A DNA stretch of 64,000 nt from Venturia oleaginea. Taxonomy: Eukaryota > Ascomycota > Dothideomycetes > Venturiales > Venturiaceae. This document shows positions 34,396 to 45,296 of the stretch, one piece after another; the stretch's first letter is position 1; each line of letters starts with the position of its first letter. The position numbers and the translations under genes are program-made. Under the pieces are notes generated by a model that ran no database searches, was not told where the DNA came from, and saw only the letters and a list, made by a program, of their open reading frames with translations. The stretch covers positions 434,001 through 498,000 of the forward strand of contig JABMLP010000019.1 in NCBI GenBank assembly GCA_013176395.1. Direction: 5' to 3'.

Positions 34396-35786
34396 TTAGT
34401 CATGTTGAGAATCACCCGCAAAAGGCTCATTTTGCGTGGACTGGCTGGTTGAGATGAATGAGGTCAAGTACGTGTCGGCTGAAGCGACCTCAGGCTCATC
34501 ATCGTTATCCGCTCTCTCATTGGTAATCGCAATGAACTCGTCTCTCCTTTCTTTTGCCAAGTCTCGAAGGTTGCGGAAGGCCGCAATGCCTTGGCGATGA
34601 GTGTCCTGATTGCCGGTCAAATCGTAGCCGTTGATCTTGGTTGTGTGGTAATCGGGCTTTCCGTCCGCATTTACTGGCTCAGTTGGATGCATCGCAAACA
34701 GCTATAGTGTGCCGGTCCCGCTGTGGTAGGTTGATCCGAATGTATGCGCCTGTTCATCAAATACAGGCTCGTGCTGCCCATACGACTGCATCATGAGCAT
34801 TCCTCGAGCGCCGACCGCAAGATCCTGCGTAATCTGGCGCTTGACTTCTGACGCCTTTCCGTCCGGACCTTTCGCTTCAGTGAAAAAGTTTGGGAGAGCG
34901 TGCCGGTGTCGTTGGTTCGAAGGTATGATGTACTGCTTGAGGTTATCACGCACTTGCGGACGAATCTCTGATGGGTGAGAGCCATTGAAGTAGTCTGGTT
35001 GTGCATTCGAGATATGGTCGCCAAGTGGCGTAAAATTGTTGAAAACCTGATTATAGCTCGACGGGATATTGGTCCTGCCTATAATCATTGGGAATACTTC
35101 ACTCATGACTTCCGCTTCGGTCGTGGCTTCGTCATTCCTCCGTCTGAAATGTAAGAAGTCCTCGCGAGAAAACTTTGATGGCGACAGAGACGCACGAGGC
35201 TGCCCTAGTCTTTCTGATATGTCCTCCAAGTTGCCTGGCTCGATATCATCATATCCCGGGGGATATATTCCATTGTCGATAAGTTCCTGGTCAAATGCAG
35301 CATCTTTGGAAGAGAGTGTAGTCGGCTTCGTCTTCAAGTTCAAGGCGCTGGACCGGTCGGATCGACTACGTCTCGAGCTCATTTTGGCTTGATCTTCTTG
35401 TTCCGGGTACTGTCAAATTCAGCATACGTTTCTACGGCGTAGACAGAACTAACTCCTCGGACGCGGCGAAGGTCTGGGCCACCACAACGAGCAAAACGCT
35501 TCAGCTGCTTGATTTGACTGTCCTCAATGTTACGCTCCGGGCGCGGTTTGGAGACAATGGACTGGACGGCCCGTCTGTTGAATTCTCGAAGTGCACGACG
35601 ACAGAGCGGCACCCGAGAAAGCTTGTCCCAGAACTCTGGGGGTGTCTTGCTCCGCGATGGATATGGCTGCTTTTGGCGTTTGGCAGGCGGTTGTGGTTGC
35701 GATTCTGGCTCTGCTCCGGGCGCTGCCTCGACTCCTCGTCTTCTTTTTTGACTTTGAGACCTCAACTCTTCTTTCAAAGGCTTCAC
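34396..35786 (-). pseudogene. DUF7924-like fungal protein with one in-frame TAG
   Basis: Model complement(join(34396..35409,35454..35786)), 449 codons including the stops. The intron (44 bp, GTTAGT..GACAG) gives the family-like junction RRVRG/YPEQEDQAKMSS. Exon 1 has a basic Pro/Gln-rich start and PPEFWDKLSRVPLCRRALRE. Exon 2 has DNGIYPPGYDD and the core FFTEAKGPDG with following KRQITQDLAVGARGMLMMQS. I recall this arrangement from a large fungal family (DUF7924, to be checked); the E-A-K in the core looks like a PD-(D/E)XK nuclease motif. TAG at 34702-34704 cuts the frame, which then continues LFAMHPTEPVNADGKPDYHT to the end. The first codon of this frame is GTG, so the start may also be lost or lie further upstream. 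Confidence 0.55.
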
Positions 35787-36122
35787 TGGTCCTGAGCGGG
35801 TGGTGGGGGGATTGTATAGATATCGACATTGGGAGTTTGCTTACACGCCGTGGAATTGTAAAGGATGAGGAACGTTCCTAGTATTAGCGGGGTGCCCGCA
35901 GTTGTGTATCCATTGGCGCTCGTCGCTGCAAGCACCCAACTATCAATCGGGAGGGCTTCACCAACATCTAGCGCGAATCCTCTCTCGGACTGGGCCTGTA
36001 GCAGCACGCGCCTTTCAATCCCCGCTAACTCCATTTCCTGCACACCACCACTGCAAGCTTGCGGAATACGGTGAATAGCGCGCAATTGCGATTGTCGACA
36101 TGCGCTCCCGGTCTTCCTCGCC

Positions 36123-37178
36123 ATGAAACCTCTCATCATACGAGAAAAATATCAGCTAGACCTCCGACTAGGCGGTGGCTCGTATGGCACAATGTATGAA
36201 GGTAAGAGCATATCGTCGCATTTGTGACAACGACTGATTGAGACAGGCCACCACCTCGAAACCCGCAAACCAGTGGCCCTTAAACTCGAGTATAATCAAG
36301 TTAATCCTTCACAACTGAAAAATGAGGTCGAAATCTACAGAAAACTTGAGCCCAGCAATGGTATTCCTCGGGTATACTGGGATGGCTCTGAATGCGAGTT
36401 CAGGGTAATGGCATTTGAGCTCTTGGGCCCAAGCCTGGAGAACCTTTTCAACTATTGCGGCCGTAAATTCTCACTTAAGACTGTGCTGCTACTTGCAGAC
36501 CAGCTCATCTCTCGATTTCAGTATATTCATTCAAAGGGATACATCCACAGAGATGTTAAGCCGGACAATCTGCTTATGGGTATCGGCACGCAAGGCAACA
36601 TTGTCTATTTGACAGATATTGGTCTGGCTAAAGAGATTGAAGATTCGGATAGGCACAGCTACTCCGTGGTCGGCACGCTGCGATACGCCAGCATCAACGC
36701 ACATCTGGGGAAAGGTGAGTGCAGCATATTATATATAAGCTTTTTCTAATGCGCCATTGCAGAGCAACCCCCTCGCGATGACCTGGAATCTCTGGGATAT
36801 GTTCTCCTATACTTCCTTAAAGGCTCACTTTCTTGGCAGGGCTTAAAGTGTAAATCTAAGGAAAAAGAGAAGTTGATCTTCAAGAAGAAGCAGCAAGCAG
36901 AGAGGTGGCAAGCAGAGAAGCGGCAAGCAAAGAAGCACAGTCTCTCCAATGGTGTCCCTATTGAGTTCAAGAAGTACTTTGAGCTTATCCGCTCGGACAA
37001 AAAACTCAACTATGGAGGTTTACGACGCCTGTTTCTCGGGTTGTTCTCCCGCCAGCACTTCCAGTATGGCAATGTCTTTGATTGGACCAGACTAATTTTC
37101 CTGGAGAAGCTGGAAGCTGAAAAGGAGACGTCAGAGGCAGAAAAGAGCACGGTGCATGAACAACAGGGGTCGCACTGA
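36123..37178 (+). CDS. Casein-kinase-1-like protein kinase
   Basis: Predicted join(36123..36201,36247..36714,36763..37178), 320 aa, with clean introns of 45 and 48 bp. CK1 features are the Gly loop RLGGGSYGTMYEG, Lys in PVALKLEY, HRDVKPDNLLMG, GTLRYASINAHLGKEQPPRD and DDLESLGYVLLYFLKG. The metal-binding motif is DIG (LTDIGLAKE) where CK1 enzymes have DFG; the Asp is kept, so activity remains possible. The C-terminus is shorter than in housekeeping CK1s and has a Lys/Gln/Glu coil. It is divergent from the DUF7924-like gene with about 340 bp between. It looks like an accessory paralogue of CK1, not the essential copy. Confidence 0.75.
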
Positions 37179-38188
37179 TACTCATGTCGACATTGGTAAC
37201 ATACGAATGAAATTCCTACCCCATACAGATATGGTTGACAACACTCATGATGTACCTGTTTAGCATTCTTGGCCTTGGTCTTGTGAATGTGCTACGCATG
37301 CGTGGCAGGTATTTTCCGTTAGGTCCAAGCAACCTTGACTCTTCAGACTGCTCCGCTTTCCTTCGGCCTGATCACCTATACTTTTGCGTCGGCAACAGTA
37401 CTGTCAGGATTATGCGGGTGCTCCAACAAATAGAAGCGAGCTGATTGGGACCCAATTTCAGGCCCTCTTCATGCTGCTCAGGGAGGAAATCACACACGAT
37501 CACGCTGGCTCATGTTGGCCCATGGCGAGCTCAGGCACGAATCACGTACAATCATGCTGGCTCGCGTTGGCTCATGGCGAGCTCAGGCTTGCTCAGCCAC
37601 AACTCAAGCTACTTACTCATTACTCATGTTACACCCCTGGGTAACTCAAGATCAAATCCGGAAAAAGTTTTGTGTGAGAGTAGATTTGACTTAATTGTTA
37701 GTCGCTATTTTTGCTATTGTTGCTATTGTTGTTGTTGTTGCTGTTGTTGTCGTACTTCCTCTCTCAGCTTGGCTCTTTAGAGTTTCTCCAATTCGTCTGA
37801 GAGCTTCCGATCGCAAGTATTATAGTAAATGATTTTGTGGTCAACAACTGCAGTATCGAGCTTGATTTCGCTTTGAATCGGCAGTTCACTCAGTAGAGAC
37901 CGCAGTGGAGATCGTAGTAGGCCTAGCCTAGTTAGGTATTCCGCCAGGGAGCTCCTCTCGTCCGACTAGGTGCTCCGTAGGGACTGCAAGATGCCGGCTC
38001 TACTGCAATCAACAGCTCGGTCGACTGAGGAGGTGATTTCAGTGGAGCCCTTAGTGCTGACTACCGTATTAGGAAGGTCTCAGGACCCACTGCGCAACTG
38101 TCCGGGGTCAAAATCTGCCAACACAGTTGTCCTCCCATTGGCGGCGCTCTTCTTTGTGCTGGTGCGCTTCTCTATCATGCAAGATGCT
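37179..38188. other. Intergenic stretch with decayed repeat-gene sequence
   Basis: Contains a short tandem duplication and a GTT/GCT-rich microsatellite near 37700-37755. On the minus strand at about 37655-37820 it also holds a degraded copy of the repeat unit of the gene at 38189-38791 (KLSDELEKL, stop, RAKLREEVRQ then glutamine codons alternating with TAG). Confidence 0.5.
37496..37600. repeat. Two imperfect ~50-bp direct repeats
   Basis: Copies start near 37499 (ATCACGCTGGCTCATGTTGG) and 37551 (ATCATGCTGGCTCGCGTTGG), and both run into CATGGCGAGCTCAGG. Most differences are C/T. Confidence 0.75.
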
Positions 38189-38791
38189 TTACTCTCTCAG
38201 CTTGGCTATTGAACGTTTCCCCAACTCGTCTGAGAGTTTTCGTTCGCTTTGTTGCCATTGTTGGAATTGCGCTTGGCGGCTTTGGTGCTCTTCGCATTCT
38301 CGTTGCTCCCTATCGTGCAATTGTTGTACTCGCTTCCTTAAGCCTTCTATCGAACGTTTCTCCAACTCGTCTGAGAGTTTTCGTTCGCTTTGTTGCCATC
38401 GTTGGAATTGCGCTTGGTGGCGTTGATTATATTCCCTCACGGAACGGAGACACATCTCTGCTTGCCTCTTCGAATGGGACAGGCTGCACCATCTTTCTTG
38501 TTCGCGTCGTACTTGGTCCTCTAGCAGCTGTTGATCTTCTGCTGAGAGGAAATCGGGTGTTTGGGTTACACCAGGGATATTGTGCGCTTCGTTTGGAGGG
38601 AGATTGTTTATGTAGGTCTCTAAGTACCCGGTTGAGAGGATCTGTGGGGATAGATCTGGGAATGGTTCCGTTATTGTTTCGTGGGGGGAGCGGAGGGGGA
38701 TGTTTTGAGCGTTTAGTTTTTTTGTTAGTCTTTTGTTTTGTTTGTGCTGTTTTCTGAGCGAGTTTGTGCGCGGATCTTGGATTGGAGACAT
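38189..38791 (-). CDS. Glutamine-rich coiled-coil protein with internal repeats
   Basis: 200 aa, single open frame from ATG at 38791; family not recognised. The N-terminal half is basic then acidic (PRTNSLRKQHKQNKRLTKKL; DFLSAEDQQLLEDQVRREQE). The C-terminal half contains two copies, about 46 residues apart, of QFQ.WQQSERKLSDELEKRSI. At DNA level the two units (about 38206-38276 and 38346-38416) are nearly identical over 70 bp, so the duplication is recent. A third, decayed unit lies at about 37770-37817. The TAA at 38189 falls inside a conserved piece (AKLRE then stop, versus AKLREEVRQ in the decayed copy), so the present C-terminus may be truncated. Confidence 0.4.
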   Translation of the reverse strand: MSPIQDPRTNSLRKQHKQNKRLTKKLNAQNIPLRSPHETITEPFPDLSPQILSTGYLETYINNLPPNEAHNIPGVTQTPDFLSAEDQQLLEDQVRREQERWCSLSHSKRQAEMCLRSVREYNQRHQAQFQRWQQSERKLSDELEKRSIEGLRKRVQQLHDREQRECEEHQSRQAQFQQWQQSERKLSDELGKRSIAKLRE

Positions 38792-39298
38792 GATTGTTGT
38801 TGGTTTGAGTTGGGGATTGGGGTGTGTGTCTGTTGGCGATGATGGGTTCGAGTTGAGGTGGGTTGGAGGTTTCTGAGTGGCATTCGAGGACTACTTATAG
38901 AATGTCAGGATCAAAGCGAGCGTCAGAGCGATTAAAAAGTTTGGGAGAGTGGATGTTGTCAGAGCGATTTGCTAGAGGTGGGTACGGTGTTGTTACATGA
39001 GTTAGGATACCACACTTTCTACCGTGTTATTGGTCTTGGGAGTTTTGGCGCAAGGTTAAACTATTTAATTGCGTGGATAGGTAATGGAGAGATTAGAAGT
39101 GGAGTCTATCACCCTTTGCGAGCATTCCCGGCACTTTGGTAGTGGAAAAATCTCTGTTTGATATCTACCTACTCGGTTCGTTGTCGCTTTGGTGAACCAG
39201 AATGTATTACCTGGCCCACAATCCATTCCGATATAGAAGGGTAGACTGATTGGTTCAGCGAGGACTGTGCCTTTTTGTGATTGATCCGCTGGTACTGT

Positions 39299-40157
39299 TC
39301 AAGATTTCGATGTCGCTTTGAGACGCTGTTGAAGAATCTGGTGGGCGTGTGAGTCAATAAGATGAATATCAGTTGGAGCCAGTCCAAGCGGAAGTCCCAC
39401 CCATGATAGCGTTGTAGCGCATGTCTTTTGTGTTTTCAGCTTGAAAGATAAGGCTGGTGAAGCCGGTATTTGAATAAACGTCTGTTTTCCCTTGTTGACG
39501 TCGATGTATCCATTCGCACCTTCTAGAAATGCAGTGAAGCATACGCGATCTGGATTGCCAAACGTGGCACGGACAACGGCTGCTCCAACGGGAGAAGGTA
39601 GGTGAGTATACTCCTTTGTTCCATTCATAAAGGGGTCGAGCCTTGCGATTTTGTTTTCGAGAATCTCAGCATACCAGAAATATTCTCGGAGGTACACAAT
39701 AGCCAAGGGTGCAGCTAGTGGTGTGGGTACTGCAAAATTCGTAATTTTTTGGGCGTTGTAGTCAAAGCGGCTTATTAGATGTATTGTCGTTTGGCTAAAG
39801 TACGTTTCTATGGGTACTGGTGAGGTCGTTGCATGGTTGGAGGTTACAGAGAGGATTGTAGTTGGGTGGCGCTGTAAGAGTAAGTCTCCTAGTGTTGGAA
39901 TTTACGAAAGAGTTAGATAATACAATATATTGAATATATTGATTTCGAAGGCCACTTGCAGCATGAACACTCCCATCGTAGCCTGCATCAATCGCACACA
40001 CCAACGCAGTTCGTATATTCGTCAGTACTGCATAAATCAGTTGGCCAAAAGTGGTAAATAGAATTGGTCTGTCAGGAAGCAATACTTTCGACTTTGTAGA
40101 GACGGGTGAAGAAGATGAAGGTGGAGCAGATGGTGCGGGGGGGCAGGCGGAGTTCAT
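39299..40157 (-). CDS. Possible beta-propeller (Vgb/streptogramin-lyase-like) protein
   Basis: Model complement(join(39299..39871,39924..40157)), 268 aa, with a 52-bp GT..AG intron. Blade-like segments include ISRFDYNAQKITNFAVPTPL, YFWYAEILENKIARLDPFMN, TKEYTHLPSPVGAAVV and RVCFTAFLEGANGYIDV. They follow the W-F/Y-T/A-E...N-K-I-x-R-x-D/T pattern of Vgb-like six-bladed propellers. No obvious signal peptide is present, and the protein is short for a complete propeller (usually about 290-350 aa), so the start or the fold may be incomplete. Function unknown beyond the fold guess. Confidence 0.4.
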
Positions 40158-40314
40158 TCGGATTATATTGAAGCCGTGTGGACATGACTCGTAGCGTTTC
40201 CAACTCCAACGTGCAAGTTGTCATTCCTTCGCAACTCCTGAACTGTTACAACCACTGTTTTCCATCATTTTCCGCACAGCATTCGCCATACAAAGATTGC
40301 CCTAGCTGCAGTCA

Positions 40315-40530
40315 CTAAATCTTCATTAGCTCTCCATATTTCGCGAACCAGCAAACATATGCAGGATACCAAGGGTTTTGAGGCCTAGCAACATAGCAAT
40401 AAGTCCTATATTTGGCACAGTCCGCACGTTAACCGCACTGGTATTGGGCCTTGCACTCCTGGCATGTTATGGCCTCGACAGTAACGAGTGTCATCGCGAT
40501 AGGCAGGAAGAAGGTGGAGAGGAAGTTCAT
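40315..40530 (-). pseudogene. Small secreted cysteine-rich paralogue with in-frame TAA
   Basis: A 72-codon frame from ATG 40530 to a TAG at 40315, with an internal TAA at 40429-40431. The N-terminus MNFLSTFFLPIAMTLVTVEA is a signal peptide, followed by CQECKAQYQCG, the stop, then a continued cysteine pattern and QNPWYPAYVCWFAKYGELMK. Both halves match the intact gene at 7639 (CQDCKKANVC; NPWY, CW.AK.GEL.K). Conservation after the stop shows that the downstream half was coding until recently. CAA to TAA is a one-base explanation. Confidence 0.65.
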
Positions 40531-41122
40531 GATGGCGTCGGTTTGGAGTAACGAGTTTTGTAGTGAGTATGATTTTGGATTACGGAGTTTTGTAGTGAGT
40601 ATGATCGGTTTTGGATTATCGTGTCTGCTCTGTATAAGGAAAGTAATGCGTCTATACAACATGCATATATACCTCCATCCGGATGGCTGTGGAATAGTAA
40701 CAGGGGCTTCGCAATATATAGGAGACACCCCACATATGTACCCCAGATATTCTGGCCAACCCATCAAGATCTCGTATACGGCCCCACTCATACAACGCTA
40801 AACTATAACAAAAAACCAGATCATTTGAGGGCTATACAGGGCACTTTGGAGCTCAGGTTTCCCGGACGGCAGATGGACGCGGGTAGTTCTCTACTATACG
40901 TCGTCAATGACTCGTCCCGAGGCCACTATAAGCTATGCTCCCGAAACGGAAGACCACAATTTATTCCCAAAGTTAACCGAGGGCTGACAGACTAAACCCA
41001 GGAACATGCCTGGGTCACTTCGAGAAACAATTGCGAGAGGCTCAAAATATAGCTACATGACTATGTGGCTTCACGAAACTGCGGTCTAGCAAAGATATTT
41101 CTGACCCTGCCACTTCGCCATC
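40531..41122. other. Intergenic stretch
   Basis: Upstream of both the minus-strand secreted paralogue and the plus-strand hydrolase. The imperfect direct repeats TTTTGTAGTGAGTATGAT (near 40556 and 40589) are the only structure seen. Confidence 0.5.
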
Positions 41123-42197
41123 ATGCTTTTCCCATCGAGGATCGCCGTACACCTCACCACGCTCATTTCTGTCATCAATGCTCAAACCGACACTCCAAAA
41201 GGCGCCTCGGAGTGTGGTATCGATCTCAAAAACAAGGTCCCTCCAAAGAATGGCGACTGCTCCATTCCCGGCGGGATTTTCAGCATCGGTTTCCCCATGG
41301 AGCTGATGGGCTACCTAGCAAAAAAAGGACTCGCGATGGGCTCTGGCAGCGAGGAACCGAAAGTATCCGGTCCTGCATCAGAACAGGGCTCCGGTAAATA
41401 CCCTGCCGCCATGAAAGTCGACCCAGGACTACCAGGCCACACAATCTACGCACCTGCTACTCCTCCTGACGTGGAAATGCCGTTTTTGACATGGGGAAAT
41501 GGAGCTTGTGGAACTGATCCCCACGGCGCGACAAAAGGCCAGTCCTCTTTTGGAACAGGCTACGACAACTTTTTAAAGGAAATTGCCTCTCATGGCTACG
41601 TTATTGCTGCCAATGGCCCGATGAGTGGCTCGCAAACTCACAACAAGGACGTTTACGCATCATTGGATTGGGCAAAGGGGGGAGGCGCGAAGGCATATGG
41701 TAAGGTCGATGTGAGCAAAATTGCCACGATGGGCCATTCATGCGGTGGAATGGAGGGAATGAGTGTGTCCTACAAGAATCCTGATGTCAAATTGACTTTG
41801 ATGTTCAACATCGCTACATTCTTTGACGACAAGAGGTTTTTGCTCAAGGAGTTGAAGGCACCTGTCGCATGGTTTGTGGGCAATCCGACTGACATGGGCT
41901 ATGAGAACGTGAGTTGTCCGCCAATGCCCTTAAAAAATTGCCCACACTTGGCTGACACGTAACGTATAGTCTCGGCGCGATTATGGTAATCTAACAGAAG
42001 GCCTGCCAGCTTTCTGGGCCAGCCTCGACACTGGCCACATGGGCACATTCAAAGCGCCTAATGGAGGGAAAGAAGCAAAAGCAGCGGTCAGTTTCCTTGA
42101 ATGGCAATTCCGGAATGATACCAAGGCGAAGAACTTCTGCGTAAACGGGGGCATGAAGACGGAGAAGTGGGATGTAATGTCAAAGAACTGGAAATGA
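41123..42197 (+). CDS. Secreted alpha/beta hydrolase (dienelactone/cutinase-type fold)
   Basis: Predicted join(41123..41908,41970..42197), 337 aa. Residues 1-20 form a signal peptide (MLFPSRIAVHLTTLISVINA). The nucleophile elbow is GHSCGG in IATMGHSCGGMEGMSV, preceded by a strand/helix typical of the fold (GYVIAANGPMSG). The likely histidine is in DTGHMGTFKAP, and a late Cys (FCVNGG) may pair with an early one (ECGID). Homologues are extracellular esterases or lipase-like enzymes of unknown substrate in plant- and soil-associated fungi. Confidence 0.75.
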
Positions 42198-42534
42198 GTC
42201 TGATGGAAAAGACCAGAAGTTTTCATCTACTGTCCAGGCTTTTGGCTCTTATAGTGTATCGCGTTTGCTATAGCGAGAAGAATTTTCCATGATTGCCCAA
42301 CGATCGCAAAACAAAGGCTTTCGGGAAATAATTGTCACTGATCTGGAGTCCATTGTCGATGCTGTTGAAAGATAGTCAGTTGCTCGCGTAACGATCAGCC
42401 CCACAAAAACAATACTACACATGCCTACCTCAAACTTTGGACGTTACAACGAACCATCACACAGCTAACCTCACTTCCGCTTTTGAATTCAACCTCACTC
42501 CGATCCTCTGCAGCCGAGTTACCCAGATTACAAG

Positions 42535-44737
42535 ATGGGGTTGGCAGATCATTATCCCCGCCCTGATTTTGAACGCACGAAGCTCAATTGGAAGTCCCTC
42601 AATGGGTCATGGAAATTCGCTTTCGATGACAAAGATGTCGGTCTCCAAGAGAAGTGGCACAGAGTTGGACTCCCGGCGTCCAAGGTCAGTTGAACCTATC
42701 TGTTTGTGTTTGAACATTTCGAATCTAGCTTTCATACTGTGATGTCCTTGCTTGGAAAGCACTCGATAATTTCTGAAATTCCCCGTCTTTTTTTGCTAGT
42801 CGTTAATTACTATTGATATACGACTGGATCCAATCAGTACTAACCATACTCAACAGGTAACCCGCACCATCACAGTCCCATTTGTATTCCAAACACCGGC
42901 CTCAGGTATCAACGACCGCGGTGTCCATGAAGTCATTTGGTATCAGAAGTCCATTGCAGATCTTCGCACCAAGGAGGAAATCAAGAAGGGAAATAGGGTA
43001 ATTCTCAGGTTTGGGGCTGTGGATTATGAAGCTACCGTCTGGGCGAACGGTCAATACATTGGCTTCCATCGTGGAGGTCATGTGCCATTTGACCTGGATA
43101 TTACGGATACTCTCGGACACATGAATGAACAGACAAAATCATCATCCGTCACGATCCGAGTTTTTGATTCCGCCTTTGATTTGACGCAGCCCAGAGGAAA
43201 GCAATATTGGGCAGCTGAGCCTGAGAATATTTGGTACACACCTTCAAGTGGTATCTGGCAATCGGTATGGTTAGAGAGTGTACCAAGAGCTAGGATTGCC
43301 AGTCCATCTAATGGGACTATCTTGAAGACCGATGATATCGAAAGCAGATATTTTGTAGCCACAATTTCGACAACTGGGAGAAAAGTTGGCGAGGAATTGC
43401 ATGTTGAGATCGAGGCACAGTTTGAGGGCTTCAGAATTGGAGATACAGCACGGCAAAAATTGACCAAGGAACACAATTCTGCTGTTATCGAGAAAAGCGT
43501 TAAATCCTCCGGGGAAGGATGGCCCAAGAATCTTTTGGACAAGCTCGAGAATGGAGTGGCTTTGTGGTCCCCAGAGACCCCTGATTTGTACGATCTGATT
43601 ATAAGATTGATCGATTCGTCTAATAACGTCATTGACGAGGTCAAGACCACAATAGGAATGCGGTCTACGGACTGGTCCAAGGGCGATGGGACATTCAGAT
43701 TAAACGGAAAGCCGTATTTCCAAGCTTTAATTCTCGATCAAGGATACTGGCCGGATACTGGGATGACTCCACCCTCTCCATCGAGTCTCAAGCACGACAT
43801 CGAGTTAGCCAAGCAGATGGGCTTCAACGGGTGCCGCAAGCATCAGAAAGTCGAGGACCCGATTTTCTTACACTGGGCTGATAAACTTGGCTTTCTCGTC
43901 TGGGGCGAGATGGCAAACCCTTACGAATTTAGCAATGAGTATGCGGAAAGGTTCAACCGAGAATGGATGGACTCGGTCAGAAGAGACATCAATCATCCGA
44001 GCATTGTTACATGGACACCCATCAACGAAAGTTGGGGGTATAAATCTCTGAAGAGCAATAAGGAGGAAAGAAATCACATCCGCTCTCTTTATTACATGAC
44101 AAAGTATGTGTTGACAAACGGGAACCACGGCCCTGACTGATCTTTTACAGAACCCTGGATCCCACTCGAAGCATCAACGATAATTGTGGCTGGGAGCATG
44201 TCATCACGGATCTTACCACCTTCCACGACTACACAGAAGCGCCCGCGTTAACAAAGACTTGCGCTTCAATCGAAGGCATTGTTGACAAGAAGAGCAACAA
44301 CAACGTTTTTGTCGATTCTATTGCTGGAGATGTCGGATGTAAACACGTACCAGGGGCACCAATCATCTGTACTGAGTTTGGCGGTATCAATATCGCGCCA
44401 GCACAGGGTGAGAAAGCCGCGGGAGAGAAAGATTGGGGCTATGTCACCGCTAGTGATCCGAAAGACTTGTTGAAAAGGTTCGAGGATTTGATTATTGGGA
44501 TTGTGAAGGGTGGACTGTGTTGTGGATTCGTCTACACCCAATTGTAAGTCGATTATTCGTTACCCTCGTCATCCAAACAAGCCTGACAGTGTGGACAGGA
44601 CCGATATTGAACAGGAAGTCAATGGTCTTTATTCTTTCGATCGTCGTCCGAAACTGGATGTAGAGGCTGTGAGACAGATCAATAAGGCTGCTTGCAAATT
44701 GTATTACGACCAAATCGAGGAGAAAGGAATAGCATAA
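42535..44737 (+). CDS. Glycoside hydrolase family 2 enzyme (beta-galactosidase / glucuronidase type)
   Basis: Predicted join(42535..42684,42857..44103,44151..44543,44599..44737), 642 aa; all junctions keep frame. The order is a jelly-roll sugar-binding domain (residues about 1-200, GAVDYEATVWANGQYIGFH), an Ig-like domain (about 200-300), then a TIM barrel. The general acid/base Glu is in TWTPINESWG and the nucleophile Glu in IICTEFGG, both GH2 hallmarks. No signal peptide, so probably cytosolic. The substrate is likely a beta-linked galactoside, mannoside or glucuronide; the sequence does not decide which. It follows the secreted hydrolase on the same strand by about 340 bp. Confidence 0.85.
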
Positions 44738-44882
44738 AACTATACCATAAACCTTGACGAAGATGTTATAGAGAGACGCGAAGAAAAGAACCGAACACAT
44801 CTTGCCCTTTTGTCCTCCAATACATCGCCATGTCCTCATCAAATTTTCCACCAGACCATCATTGTGTCCACACATCGTTCTC

Positions 44883-45296
44883 TTATTTACCAGCCTCCGA
44901 AATATCATAGAAACAATCGTACCATCGAATCGCCCATGGGCATCCCGATCCCCAGAACCAGAAGAAGCACATTTCAAGTGAAAACCACCGCCTAATCTTC
45001 TCATAATCAACACCAACATCACCAACAACCCACAACTCCTCAAACCTCTCCATCTTTCCAAGATTCTTCTCAGGAACATAGCACATATCTTCTCTTATCT
45101 TGGAATGGACAAGACGGAGCGTAGTTGCGCAATCACTGATATAAGGAGCCACGATCTCGGGTTCCTTTTCCTCACTGCAGAGAGCCGCGATTGTATTGAG
45201 GTTGATCATGAAGGTGTGGTCTTGATTGTATGCATCTTCAAAGACATGGAACAGGATTTGCTGCCGGATCTCGCGTGGGAGGATGGGGAATGTCAT
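44883..45296 (-). CDS. F-box-like protein, short
   Basis: 137 aa, single exon. The N-terminus FPILPREIRQQILFHVFEDA is the fungal F-box-like pattern (L-P-x-E-I-R-x-x-I), followed by a region rich in W, F and charged residues. Such short proteins are numerous in ascomycetes; a role as an SCF ubiquitin-ligase adaptor is inferred from the family only. A second F-box-like gene lies at 56.6-57.3 kb. Confidence 0.55.
   Translation of the reverse strand: MTFPILPREIRQQILFHVFEDAYNQDHTFMINLNTIAALCSEEKEPEIVAPYISDCATTLRLVHSKIREDMCYVPEKNLGKMERFEELWVVGDVGVDYEKIRRWFSLEMCFFWFWGSGCPWAIRWYDCFYDISEAGK

Noticed and set aside
4503..40530. Reassigned or routinely read-through stop codons
   Set aside because: The housekeeping genes in the window end normally at TAA, TAG and TGA, the interrupting stops have no shared 3' context, and they cluster in paralogous or decayed loci.
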